Both the position numbers and the translations under genes were made by a program. This document shows positions 44,515 to 52,639 of a DNA stretch of 64,000 nt, piece after piece (position 1 is the first letter of the stretch; each line of letters opens with the position of its first letter). The notes beneath the pieces were generated by a model. The model was not told the origin of the DNA and made no database searches. It was given only the letters and a program-made list of their open reading frames with translations. Source of the stretch: Pseudopedobacter alpinus (GTDB lineage Bacteria > Bacteroidota > Bacteroidia > Sphingobacteriales > Sphingobacteriaceae); the NCBI RefSeq assembly GCF_042684645.1, contig NZ_JBHULV010000008.1:558001-622000 (forward strand), in the 5' to 3' direction.

Positions 44515-44655
44515 TTGCTGAACCAATTGATGACTTGGTGTTATGGTGTAGGTATAGTGCTAGAAGCTTCATCTTACGTTGAAGGTATAGTGTTGTTGTG
44601 TAAGAGCCTCACCCCAGCCCTCTCCAAAGGAGAGGGAGTGCTTATCAATTGAAAA
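44515..44655. repeat. GC-hairpin repeat unit, copy 1
   Basis: Shares with 44763-44906 the blocks CTAGAAGCTTCATCTTACGT and GAGGGAGTGCTTATCAATTG. The core CCCTCTCC-AAA-GGAGAGGG is a perfect hairpin. The core alone recurs at 46455-46500. Confidence 0.8.
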
Positions 44656-44762
44656 AATTAGAATAGAATTACTATTCTTTCAATTGGAAAAAATGCGTGT
44701 CTCATGGCTTTTTTGTATAATTTAGTTTCGCTTTAACCTATAATGCGTAATCTGGGTTTAAT

Positions 44763-44906
44763 TGTTGTACCAAATTGATGACTAGCTGCTATAGTGTAGG
44801 TAACTGCTAGAAGCTTCATCTTACGTTGAGGGTATCGTTTTGCTATTGTGTTGTGGAATAGCCTCACCTCAGCCCTCTCCAAGGTAGAGGGAGTGCTTAT
44901 CAATTG
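44763..44906. repeat. GC-hairpin repeat unit, copy 2
   Basis: Second copy of the unit at 44515-44655, about 80 percent alike by eye. The hairpin is slightly decayed (CCCTCTCC-AAGG-TAGAGGG). Confidence 0.8.
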
Positions 44907-44992
44907 AAAAAAAATATGTCCATGATGCAGGTTGTTGGGAGATTGACTGTATGAAGGATGTGTATCATCATACCACCAAAAATATCCTTTAA

Positions 44993-45375
44993 GCAATAAC
45001 ACTTCCTTAACAGAAATTTCCGCCTTGTTTTATGCGGTATCGATGCAGAAAATAAAGCACTACCATTGTAGCATAAAACGCAGCGGAGATTTATTCAATT
45101 TATTTATTGTTTTTCGAAGGCTTTCATGTGTTCGCTACCGCTTGGGTTTGTTTCTTTTCATCGGAAATTGCGAAGCACTCTTGAATGCCTAATTATAACA
45201 TATGTTAAGTATGAAAAAAGAAATAGCCCTTCCGCCGGCAATGAGGCGGGAAGATCTTAATATCAAAGTATAATTATAATTTAATAATAGGTTCTCTCGA
45301 ATGAGGATCTGTTTTCTTCTGTTCTTTCATAAGGGAAAGAACCAAACCATTTTTTTGTTGCACAGGTGCTTTTTC
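44993..45375. repeat. Structured repeat, copy A
   Basis: About 380 bp without an open frame, repeated as copy B (46584-46737 plus 48182-48375) and copy C (48684-48955). It contains the stem GTTTTATGC...GCATAAAAC, the hairpin CTTCCGCC-GGCAATGA-GGCGGGAAG and the hairpin GTTCTTTC-ATAAG-GGAAAGAAC. Copy A differs from B and C in the middle and lacks the GTTCGCTATCGCTCGGG form (it has GTTCGCTACCGCTTGGG). Confidence 0.8.
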
Positions 45376-45585
45376 TTTTTTTATTTACCGAGCAGTCCAC
45401 AGCTCCTTGTGATGTGGCAAGGTGAAAATCTCATCACCGCATCATAGCCAAGTTAGAAGATGATTTGTTATATACTAGTGGCATCAAATGCACAAAGGAG
45501 AGATCAAGCTTCATTTTTTAATCAATGTCAATTCTTTTTGAAAGGCGTCAATTAAATGTATATTTTGCGCCATTAAAAATTAAAT

Positions 45586-46452
45586 ATGGCTTCAGGTGTT
45601 TTTGCAATTTTAGATGATATTGCGGCTTTAATGGATGATGTTGCGTTAACTGCAAAGTTGGCTACCCGTAAAACCGCAGGGATACTGGGTGATGATTTAG
45701 CTGTTAATGCAGAAAAAGCAACCGGTTTTTTGTCTTCCAGAGAAATCCCAGTTTTATGGGCTATCACCAAAGGGTCTTTTTTAAATAAGCTCATTATTGT
45801 TCCTGTAGCTATGCTGCTACAAGCATTTTTTCCTGCCATTATTACATTTATTCTGATTTTGGGCGGTTTTTACCTAGCTTATGAAGGCGTAGAAAAAATT
45901 GTAGAATACTTGTTCTATCGTTCAAAACCTATTCCCGTAGCAGCAGCAGAGGTGATGCAAGACGCTCCAGCACAAGAAGCCGCAAAAGTAAAGTCAGCCA
46001 TATTAACTGATTTTATCCTCTCTGTAGAAATCGTCATCATTGCATTAGGCACTGTATTAACAGAAAGTCTTACCATCCAGATTCTTACTGTTTCTGTGGT
46101 AGCACTATTAGCTACTGTAGGTGTTTATGGTATTGTTGCCTTAATTGTAAGAATGGATGATGCTGGCTATAAACTGATCAAGCGTTCTAGAGGTGAAGGC
46201 TTTTCTGCTATGATAGGTCGTTTATTGGTAAAGTCTTTACCAGTTATTATTAAAGTTTTAGCCTTTGTTGGTACCATAGCTTTACTTTTAGTATCAGGAG
46301 GGATTTTCGTACATAATATTGAATATCTACATCACATATTTCCCGAGCTTAACCCGATGGTGAAAGAATTTTTAATGGGATTATTTGCAGGGTTAATTGT
46401 TGTGGGTGTAGTGATGTTGGTGAAAAAGGTGATTTCTGTGTTTAAGAAATAG
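45586..46452 (+). CDS. DUF808 family membrane protein (YedI-like)
   Basis: 288 residues with about six membrane helices. The family hallmark is at the N-terminus: MASGVFAILDDIAALMDDVALTAKLATRKTAGILGDDLAVNAEK, followed by the membrane segment LNKLIIVPVAMLLQAFFPAIITFILILGG. The family matches YedI; its function is unknown, and it is presumed to be an inner-membrane transporter or sensor. The gene is an island in repeats, between structured copies A and B. Confidence 0.9.
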   Translation: MASGVFAILDDIAALMDDVALTAKLATRKTAGILGDDLAVNAEKATGFLSSREIPVLWAITKGSFLNKLIIVPVAMLLQAFFPAIITFILILGGFYLAYEGVEKIVEYLFYRSKPIPVAAAEVMQDAPAQEAAKVKSAILTDFILSVEIVIIALGTVLTESLTIQILTVSVVALLATVGVYGIVALIVRMDDAGYKLIKRSRGEGFSAMIGRLLVKSLPVIIKVLAFVGTIALLLVSGGIFVHNIEYLHHIFPELNPMVKEFLMGLFAGLIVVGVVMLVKKVISVFKK

Positions 46453-46454
46453 GG

Positions 46455-46500
46455 GCCTCACCCCAGCCCTCTCCGAAGGAGAGGGAGTGCTTATGAATTG
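46455..46500. repeat. GC-hairpin repeat core, copy 3
   Basis: GCCTCACCCCAGCCC...GAGGGAGTGCTTATGAATTG with hairpin CCCTCTCC-GAA-GGAGAGGG, starting three bases after the DUF808 stop. It may serve that gene as a terminator-like structure. Confidence 0.8.
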
Positions 46501-46583
46501 TAGAATTTAAGGTCCATCAAAGTCACTCTCCTTCTATTCTGGAAAAGAGAAAAATTGCAAATTATTAGTAGAAATTTCTAATA

Positions 46584-46737
46584 GCAATAACCCGTCGTTA
46601 ACAGAAAATTCCGCCTTGTTTTATGCGGTATCGATGCAGAAAATAAAGCAAACCATTGTAGCATAAAACGCAGCGGTGGCTTTTTTATCAAGTGTTTATT
46701 TTTTTTAAAGGAGTTCAAGTGTTCGCTATCGCTCGGG
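46584..46737. repeat. Structured repeat, copy B, left part
   Basis: Left part of a copy interrupted by the IS4-family element. It matches copy C almost base for base from GTTAACAGAAAATTCCGCC to GTTCGCTATCGCTCGGG. The right part resumes at 48182 after the element and its target duplication. Confidence 0.88.
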
Positions 46738-48181
46738 CAATGTCATTAAGTTAAGGATTTAATTATCTGATTATCAATTAATTATATTGTTTTTATGGAT
46801 GTAATTTTGTATATTTAATTCATAATCAAATATTTAAAATGCAAAAAAAACCTCTTTTTTAATTATAGAAAAATTGAGGGAAGTTATATTTAGTGGTGAT
46901 CTTGCGCAGCGTTTCAAGATGGAAGAACAGAATTTTACTAGAAACAGAAAACAACCCTTCAGTGCCACTTTGCTTTTCATGATCAATTTATTACGAACAA
47001 GCCTTGCGATTGAAATAGATGGGTTTGTACGTTATTTAAACGAGCGTTTTACTTCACAAAACACCCCTTCTTTCACCTCAAGTGCATTTGTACAGAACAG
47101 AAAAAAAATAAAGCCTACTGTTTTTAAGCATCTTTCGTCAGTCATTATAGAAAACTATTACACCGCTGATAATGAATCATTGATACTTTCAAACGGTTTT
47201 AGGATACTTGCTGTAGATGGCTCTAGGATCACCCTACCCATGACCTTGGAACTGAAAGCATGTTATGGCGTAACAAAGAACCAGTCAGAGGTAGAGATAG
47301 TACAGGCAAGATCATCGGTTTTGTACGATGTGCTGAACGGCGTAACTCTAGATGCGGTTCTGGAGAACCTGAGTATAGGAGAACGGGAATTGGCTCTAAG
47401 ACATGCTACTCAATGGAAAAAGAACGACCTCATTATCTATGACCGGGGTTATCCGTCCTATGATTTTGTAAATGAACATATAAAACAGCATATTGATTGC
47501 TTGATACGGGTAAAAGTTAGTTACTCTCTAGTTGTAGCTACCTTCGTTAGGGGCGGAAAGAAATCGATAATCACAGAGATATACCCTAAAGAGAAGCAAT
47601 CATTTGAAGGCAAGGATTATAATAAAAATACTGGTTTGAAGGTTCGTCTGTTGAGAATTGAACTGCCTAGTGGAGAAATTGAGGTATTAATGACGACCTT
47701 GATGGATAGTAAAAAATATCCTTCTAAGATGTTCAAGGAATTGTATTTCCTAAGATGGGGCGTCGAAACATTTTATGACGAATTAAAGAATAAGCTTAAG
47801 ATAGAGTGGTTTACCGGTTATTCACAGCTCAGTATCCAGCAGGATTTTTTCTGCGCCATCTTTATTAGTAACCTTCAGTCGGTTATAGTAAACGATATCA
47901 AAGGAGAATTGCATGAGCAAAACAAAGACAGAAAGTACAATTATAAAGTAAATACCAATCTATCCTATGGTTTCTTAAAAAACAGGATAATGGAGCTACT
48001 TTATCTAAAAGCACCCTTGGACAATATATTCAGGGAACTGAAAAATTTGTTCCTTAAAAATACTGTCCCTGTACGTAATAATCGGGTAAGGCATGTCGGT
48101 AAATACAGAGGTCGGATAAGACCTAAAGTTACTAAAAATCAAAGGGATGCTATATGAATTTTCCTTAACTTAATGACATTG
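46738..48181 (+). mobile_element. IS4-family insertion sequence
   Basis: A 1,444-bp element with perfect 20-bp inverted ends CAATGTCATTAAGTTAAGGA (46738-46757 and reverse complement at 48162-48181), flanked by the 10-bp duplication ATCGCTCGGG (46728-46737 and 48182-48191). It has a single transposase gene. Intact ends and an exact duplication indicate recent insertion, into a structured repeat copy. Confidence 0.95.
46874..48157 (+). CDS. IS4-family DDE transposase
   Basis: 427 residues as read from TTG 46874. The DDE residues are visible: Asp in ILAVDGSRITLP, Asp in LIIYDRGYPSYDF, and the YREK signature YFLRWGVETFYDELK with the catalytic Glu. The reading frame continues upstream without a stop to about 46838 as AKKTSFLIIEKLREV, but the ATG at 46839 is one base out of frame. 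Adding one base in the A8 or T6 run would join them. So either translation starts at TTG, slippage makes the full protein, or the 5' end carries a one-base deletion. The rest is intact. Confidence 0.9.
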   Translation: MREVIFSGDLAQRFKMEEQNFTRNRKQPFSATLLFMINLLRTSLAIEIDGFVRYLNERFTSQNTPSFTSSAFVQNRKKIKPTVFKHLSSVIIENYYTADNESLILSNGFRILAVDGSRITLPMTLELKACYGVTKNQSEVEIVQARSSVLYDVLNGVTLDAVLENLSIGERELALRHATQWKKNDLIIYDRGYPSYDFVNEHIKQHIDCLIRVKVSYSLVVATFVRGGKKSIITEIYPKEKQSFEGKDYNKNTGLKVRLLRIELPSGEIEVLMTTLMDSKKYPSKMFKELYFLRWGVETFYDELKNKLKIEWFTGYSQLSIQQDFFCAIFISNLQSVIVNDIKGELHEQNKDRKYNYKVNTNLSYGFLKNRIMELLYLKAPLDNIFRELKNLFLKNTVPVRNNRVRHVGKYRGRIRPKVTKNQRDAI

Positions 48182-48375
48182 ATCGCTCGGGTTTGGTTCC
48201 TTTTTCAGCTAATGGAAAAGAACTAGCCCTTCCGCCGGCAATGAGGCGGGAAGATTTTAATATCAAAGTACAATTACAATTTATTAATAGGTTCTCACGA
48301 ATGAGGACTTGTTTTCTTTGTTCTTTCATAAGGGAAAGAACCAAACCACTTTTTTGTCGCACAGGGGCTTTTTCA
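48182..48375. repeat. Structured repeat, copy B, right part
   Basis: Continues copy B after the IS. The stem GGTTTGGTTC (48190-48199) pairs with GAACCAAACC (48338-48347) and encloses the hairpins CTTCCGCC-GGCAATGA-GGCGGGAAG and GTTCTTTC-ATAAG-GGAAAGAAC. Open frames on both strands here follow the repeat and are not genes. Confidence 0.85.
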
Positions 48376-48683
48376 CGGCCCCGTCGCACATCAAAAAAGA
48401 AGGAGCGCTTATTTTACTCGTTTTTCTGTTAGCAAAGGGTGTGCAAAGCCAGCGTAAAACCGCTTCGTTATAGGCTTGGCATTGCTTTTGAGCTATTGTG
48501 CTGATTCTTTATTGATTTTGCTAGCACTCCTCACGCTCCTTGTGTTATGGGAATCAAGTTCGAAGTATCGTAATGGTACAATTCCCTTCACCGTATCATA
48601 TCGACGAGGTAGGAGGATTTATCTCTTTGTTAATAGTATTACATTATTTTCTGGCATTACAAATTAAGAGCGTGTCCTAACAA
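48376..48683. other. Non-coding spacer between structured repeats
   Basis: About 300 bp between copies B and C. Short frames exist (for example 48476-48667) but have no start context or protein features. I see nothing else recognisable. Confidence 0.5.
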
Positions 48684-48955
48684 CAATAACCCTTCGTTAA
48701 CAGAAAATTCCGCCTTGTTTTATGCAGTAATGGTGCGGAAAATATTGCACTGTCTTTGTAGCATAAAACGCAGCGGTGGCTTTTTTATCAAGTGTTTATT
48801 TTTTTTAAAGGAGTTCAAGTGTTCGCTATCGCTCGGGTTTGGTTCTTTTCAGCTAATGGAAAAGAACTAGCCATTCCCCCCGGCAATGAGGCGGGAAGAT
48901 TTTGATTCTAAACATCATTACAAACTGATAAATAGGTTCTCTCGAATAAGGACCT
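48684..48955. repeat. Structured repeat, copy C
   Basis: About 270 bp, nearly identical to copy B through GTTCGCTATCGCTCGGGTTT and on to GGCAATGAGGCGGGAAGA, after which it decays. It shows what the uninterrupted B target looked like. The GGCGGGAAG hairpin partner is damaged (ATTCCCCCC). Confidence 0.85.
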
Positions 48956-49138
48956 TGCGCTAATATTCAGATTACCACAAAAAAATGATTACGGTTTCCC
49001 GTAAAATAACTCCATCTCTTTTAAATTAGGAGCTAATATTAAAATATTGAATCACTGATAAAAACAATATAAATTAACAGCTAAATATATTTGCTTTAAT
49101 ATTAATAAAAATTTACTTTTAGTTTTTAACCTCAACCT

Positions 49139-49564
49139 TTGGAAAACTTATTAAAACTTGAAATTCAATACACTGTGGAATACCCTGGCGTTGCCAAAAG
49201 AGTAAAAGCCTTATTCACCGATATGCTGTTGATTATTTTGTTCATGATGCTATTTACAACCTTGTTTGCCCAATTTGAAACAGTGGCAGATGAAGCCCGG
49301 ATTATAGCTATCGTATTTATTTTTTTATTGTACGATCCTTTATTTACCAGTTTTACGGGTGCTACCATAGGTCAGCGACTTTTTGGTTTAAGAGTGAGGG
49401 ATGAGCAGCAACCCACAAAAAATATCAATTTCTTTAAAGCGCTTGTTCGATTTTTAATCAAAGCATTTTTGGGTTGGATTTCTTTATTGACGGTGAAAGG
49501 GAATGAGAAAAGGAAGGCGATGCATGATATGGCGGTGGGGAGTGTGGTGGTTGAGGTTGATTAA
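49139..49564 (+). CDS. RDD-family membrane protein
   Basis: 141 residues with the RDD signature (RVKALFTDMLLIILFMMLFT, about 20-40), a second helix (IIAIVFIFLLYDPLFTSF) and TIGQRLFGLRVRDEQ. It is a small inner-membrane protein of unknown transport role. TTG 49139 is used because the next ATG (49223) would cut into the RDD helix. An AACCTTTG (49133-49140) resembles a -7 element overlapping this start, so GTG 49175 is an alternative. Confidence 0.8.
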   Translation: MENLLKLEIQYTVEYPGVAKRVKALFTDMLLIILFMMLFTTLFAQFETVADEARIIAIVFIFLLYDPLFTSFTGATIGQRLFGLRVRDEQQPTKNINFFKALVRFLIKAFLGWISLLTVKGNEKRKAMHDMAVGSVVVEVD

Positions 49565-49593
49565 TTAAAATAATGAAAATATAATTTATAAAC

Positions 49594-50634
49594 ATGCCTG
49601 AACAATTAAAACTTAATACTATAACCGTAAGTAAGGTAATCGTACACAGTATACCTAAACATCAAAAAGGAGATCTAACAATAGAACCTAAGTATAGTAA
49701 ATTAGAAAGTAAACTATCGGATGGACTAAAATTGTTTTTTAGAGATAAAATTATTCAAGCCTTAGCAAGTGATAAATCATTTAGAATAAGCTTTAATGAT
49801 AATAGTGATTCTCCAGTTTCTTATTTAATTAAGGAAGTTTTAGGCAATAATGACCTATTTATAGATAAATCAAAATCACTTGCAAAACATTTATTTGAAA
49901 CACAGATTGGCTCTAACGCTGCTGGGATTTTAGTAGTGATTTTAGCAAAAGTGAATACTTATACAACCTGCCTATTACTTAAATTAGAGATGGACAAAGG
50001 AATGCAATTGACATTAGATCCTAAAACCGATTCTTATGATATAGCAGAAGTTGAAGATTTAATGCTGACTCAAAAAACAAAAATTTATAAAGTAGCCTTG
50101 TTGATTAGAAGAGAGGATTTTGATGCTAAATATGATGGTTTAATTATGGACTATCAAATTGACATGAAAAGTAAACGTGAAGTTACGACTTGGTTTATTG
50201 ACAAATTTCTAGGTTGCAATGCTTATGAAGATCCAAAAATAACTACTCAGAAATTTTATAATCTTACTAAAACTTATATTGATACTATAGAAGAACCAAT
50301 TCTCAGAGCTAAATATTTACAAGATTTAAATTCATATGTTCAATGTAATAAATCAACTTTAAGTCCAAGAGAATTTGCTGATGATTACCTATCAAATAAA
50401 GAAGATAAAACTAATTACAAAAGTTTTCTAGAGAGTAAAAACTTTGGATTCTCATCTTTTATAAAAGATTTAACGCAAATATCGAGACAAGTACAAAAAA
50501 TTACAGTTTTATTTGCAAATGATATTTCAATAATTGGAAATAAAGGTACATTCGATGATAACGTAAAATTTGAAAAGATGAATGATGGAAAAACGAAAGC
50601 CGAAATTATTTCTAAAATAAAAATAATTAAATAG
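49594..50634 (+). CDS. NdpA/YejK-like nucleoid-associated protein
   Basis: 346 residues resembling the 37-kDa nucleoid-associated family (NA37): VSKVIVHSIPKHQKGDLTIEPKYSKL at the start, a KLSDGLKLFFRDKI helix, SKSLAKHLFETQ and GILVVILAKVNTYTTCLLLKLEM. Such proteins bind the nucleoid, and their role is poorly known. Its stop shares one base with the start of the RelA/SpoT-type gene (TAGTG), so the two are translated together. Family call is by motif memory only; homology could be distant. Confidence 0.72.
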   Translation: MPEQLKLNTITVSKVIVHSIPKHQKGDLTIEPKYSKLESKLSDGLKLFFRDKIIQALASDKSFRISFNDNSDSPVSYLIKEVLGNNDLFIDKSKSLAKHLFETQIGSNAAGILVVILAKVNTYTTCLLLKLEMDKGMQLTLDPKTDSYDIAEVEDLMLTQKTKIYKVALLIRREDFDAKYDGLIMDYQIDMKSKREVTTWFIDKFLGCNAYEDPKITTQKFYNLTKTYIDTIEEPILRAKYLQDLNSYVQCNKSTLSPREFADDYLSNKEDKTNYKSFLESKNFGFSSFIKDLTQISRQVQKITVLFANDISIIGNKGTFDDNVKFEKMNDGKTKAEIISKIKIIK

Positions 50635-51617
50635 TGTCTGTTGATATTAAAAATATAACTGATTCTTGGGCAAAAGAGGAACCTTTGTATGAAGAACTTG
50701 GAAAAATAATTTTTATTTATATAAAAAAACACATCACTGAACATGAAATATTACCTGAAATCTTTTATAGAACCAAAGATTTATTAAGTATCATAAAAAA
50801 AATAAAAAAGAAGCAGAGAGAAAAAGAATATGATTTTAAGGACTTAAAAGACAAACTAGGAATAAGAATCATATGTAATTATAAAGAAGAATTAGATAAA
50901 GTTGATTCTTTTTTGAAAAGCAATTTCCGATTGTTAAAAACTGAATACAAACAAGATGTTCTTAATTTTGACAAACTTGATTATACTTCCAATCATTATG
51001 ATGCGTCATTAAAATTGGATATCGAGTTTTTCAAAGATAAAGCACATTTAAGTGAATTAGTATTTGAGATACAAGTAAGAACTTTAAATCAACATGCTTG
51101 GTCTAATACTTCGCATCAATTATCATATAAACAAGAAGCTGATATTCAGCCTTATCTAAAAAGGCGTGTTTATCGTTTGCTATCATTATATGAGATCGCT
51201 GACGATGAATTTTCAGCAGTAAATAAAGTCTTATCGGATAATCCTGATAATATCATTTATTCACTTATAAGAAAGTTGGAGGGAAAAATCTACAAATATG
51301 CACAGGTGGATTTTGACAGAGTTTCTTCTTTGATTAACATTAAAATCATCATTAATTATCTTGATATAAAACAGCAAGAAAAATTACTTAACCAAATTGA
51401 TGAATTTATCAATATTCGGAAAGATAAGATTAATCAGATTTTCGAAGATAATAGAATAAGATTTCATCAATTATCATTTATAACACAACCAGAAATTTTT
51501 GTGATTTGGTATTGTTTAGAAAACTTTTATTTTGAAATTGTAGATGAATGGGAAAATGATATGGATTTATACGAATTAGAAGAATCAGCTAATTTATGGG
51601 GTTTATCATTACAGTAG
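50634..51617 (+). CDS. RelA/SpoT-type nucleotide pyrophosphokinase domain protein
   Basis: 327 residues from GTG 50634. The synthetase domain spans about 30-190 with active-site positions intact by eye: R46, K48 and S52 (YRTKDLLSI), D73-x-x-G76-I-R78 (DKLGIR), the G-loop-like Y117-T-S119-N-H121, E145-I-Q147-V-R149-T and HQLSYK (161-166). There is no hydrolase, TGS or ACT domain, so it is a single-domain alarmone synthetase with a helical C-terminal part (about 190-327). It may make (p)ppGpp or, like toxic small alarmone synthetases, pyrophosphorylate another nucleotide or tRNA. Confidence 0.85.
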   Translation: MSVDIKNITDSWAKEEPLYEELGKIIFIYIKKHITEHEILPEIFYRTKDLLSIIKKIKKKQREKEYDFKDLKDKLGIRIICNYKEELDKVDSFLKSNFRLLKTEYKQDVLNFDKLDYTSNHYDASLKLDIEFFKDKAHLSELVFEIQVRTLNQHAWSNTSHQLSYKQEADIQPYLKRRVYRLLSLYEIADDEFSAVNKVLSDNPDNIIYSLIRKLEGKIYKYAQVDFDRVSSLINIKIIINYLDIKQQEKLLNQIDEFINIRKDKINQIFEDNRIRFHQLSFITQPEIFVIWYCLENFYFEIVDEWENDMDLYELEESANLWGLSLQ

Positions 51618-51913
51618 TTGTATTTTGATAGTATCTGAACAATTACTAATATTGAATAAGGTCAACCTTTCCAGAGAGTTAAGAACAACGTCTCTCTGGA
51701 TTAAATAATATTTAGGTTTTCCAAACTCCCTAACCATTAAAAGAATAATAACCATAATGATTACAAAAATTCCTTTGTAGCGTCTTAACCCTATATAATC
51801 CTAAGTACTTTATAAGAAACTCTTCCAAAGAGGAAGCTCATTCAACATGTTTTACAGTATAAATGGATTCGGCTTGATACTTGAAGAAACGCTAAAAGGA
51901 AAATTAGAATAAT
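51618..51913. other. Non-coding gap with a hairpin
   Basis: About 300 bp after the RelA/SpoT-type gene. CCAGAGAG near 51673 and CTCTCTGG near 51692 form a hairpin that may end that transcript, though no T-run follows. A 21-codon frame at 51848-51913 has no recognisable features. Confidence 0.5.
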
Positions 51914-52328
51914 ATGAAAACAACATTACTTCAAAATATATTTAGAGTTTTATTGGGCTTGGCTATGTTGTTGGCAGGAATTGGCCATTTAACTTTTCAA
52001 AGAGGGGAGTTTCAGGCTCAGGTACCTCGATGGTTACCTACATCCTGCTTTTATGGATTTTGTAGTGATTTCCTCAGGCATTGTTGAAATTACTTTTGGT
52101 CTTGCAATGATTTTTTTAGTGAAACATAAAGTGAAAGTCGGAATTGCATTGGCAATTTTTTATGTGCTTATTTTTCCGGGTAATATCTCTCAATATACCA
52201 ATGGCATTGATGGTTTTGGTTTAGATACCGACCTAAAAAGATTAATCAGGTTGTTTTTTCAACCAGTGTTAATTATTTGGGCACTTTGGTGTACGGGTGC
52301 TTTGAAATATCTTTTGAAAAAGGCGTAA
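51914..52328 (+). pseudogene. DoxX-family membrane protein, frameshifted
   Basis: The ATG at 51914 opens a DoxX-like frame (LLGLAMLLAGIGHLTFQRGEFQAQVPRWLP) that runs into a stop at 52085. The rest of the family (MDFVVISSGIVEITFGLAMIFL, then YTNGIDGFGLDTDLKRLIRLFFQPVLIIWAL) continues in the +1 frame to 52328. The break lies at about 52035-52050. Read together they give one protein of about 137 residues with four membrane helices. It is either a recent pseudogene or a sequencing error. Confidence 0.83.
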
Positions 52329-52470
52329 ATAAATCTAAATGTATGTTTAAGCGAAGCACCTTTATTGATTAAAAATTAAAAACCGTTTTCAGACTACCAA
52401 ACCAAAAACCCATATAAACTCCGCCAACCCAACCTTAAATAAACGGGATTGTAGCGGCACCCCGGATTGC

Positions 52471-52484
52471 CCGCCAGTAGGCGG
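52471..52484. repeat. Short palindrome CCGCC-AGTA-GGCGG
   Basis: A 5-bp perfect arm around four bases, in a GC-rich patch. Its reverse complement starts GTCCGCC-N4-GGCGG, the same as the palindrome at 60680-60695 on the other side of the nuo block. Confidence 0.65.
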
Positions 52485-52607
52485 ACAAACGTAGTAAAGC
52501 GTAAAGCCCGACTGGCAGAAATGATTGGCAATACAGCACCTTTTCAAAAGAAAAAAAATAAATATCTATTAAATTAGTAGAGATTCTTTTAACAACCCTA
52601 AATTCAT

Positions 52608-52615
52608 TAGATTTG
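52608..52615 (+). promoter_or_regulatory. -7 element TAGATTTG of the nuoH-N operon
   Basis: An exact TAnnTTTG match 24 nt before the nuoH start, which would give the split operon its own promoter. No clear -33 TTTG is seen. Confidence 0.5.
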
Positions 52616-52639
52616 CAGCGCAAAAAACAGCTCTAAATA

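Larger units (their letters stand above)
44269..45585. other. Repeat-rich region without genes
   Basis: About 1.3 kb with no credible gene. It holds MITE-like copy 2, two copies of a unit of about 150 bp ending in a CCCTCTCC hairpin, and structured repeat copy A. Open frames here (for example 44733-45002, minus) run across repeats and show no protein features. A -7-like TATATTTTG at 45559-45567 precedes the DUF808 gene. Confidence 0.7.
52329..52639. other. Intergenic region with palindrome before nuoH
   Basis: 311 bp without a gene. It holds the palindrome CCGCC-AGTA-GGCGG (52471-52484) within a GC-rich patch unlike its surroundings, and the nuoH promoter element at 52608-52615. The nuoA-G genes expected here in many Bacteroidota are absent. 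Confidence 0.65.

Noticed and set aside
44515..44912. CRISPR array
   Set aside because: Only two long, imperfect units with unequal spacing; no regular short repeats, and no cas genes in the window.
44733..45002. 89-codon minus-strand frame in the repeat region
   Set aside because: Crosses two different repeats and shows no recognisable domain or start context.
48165..48432. Frames on both strands after the IS element
   Set aside because: They follow the structured repeat and its hairpins; equivalents in copies A and C are not kept open.
51848..51913. Small gene of 21 codons before the DoxX pseudogene
   Set aside because: Too short, no known motif and no promoter or conserved context that can be seen.
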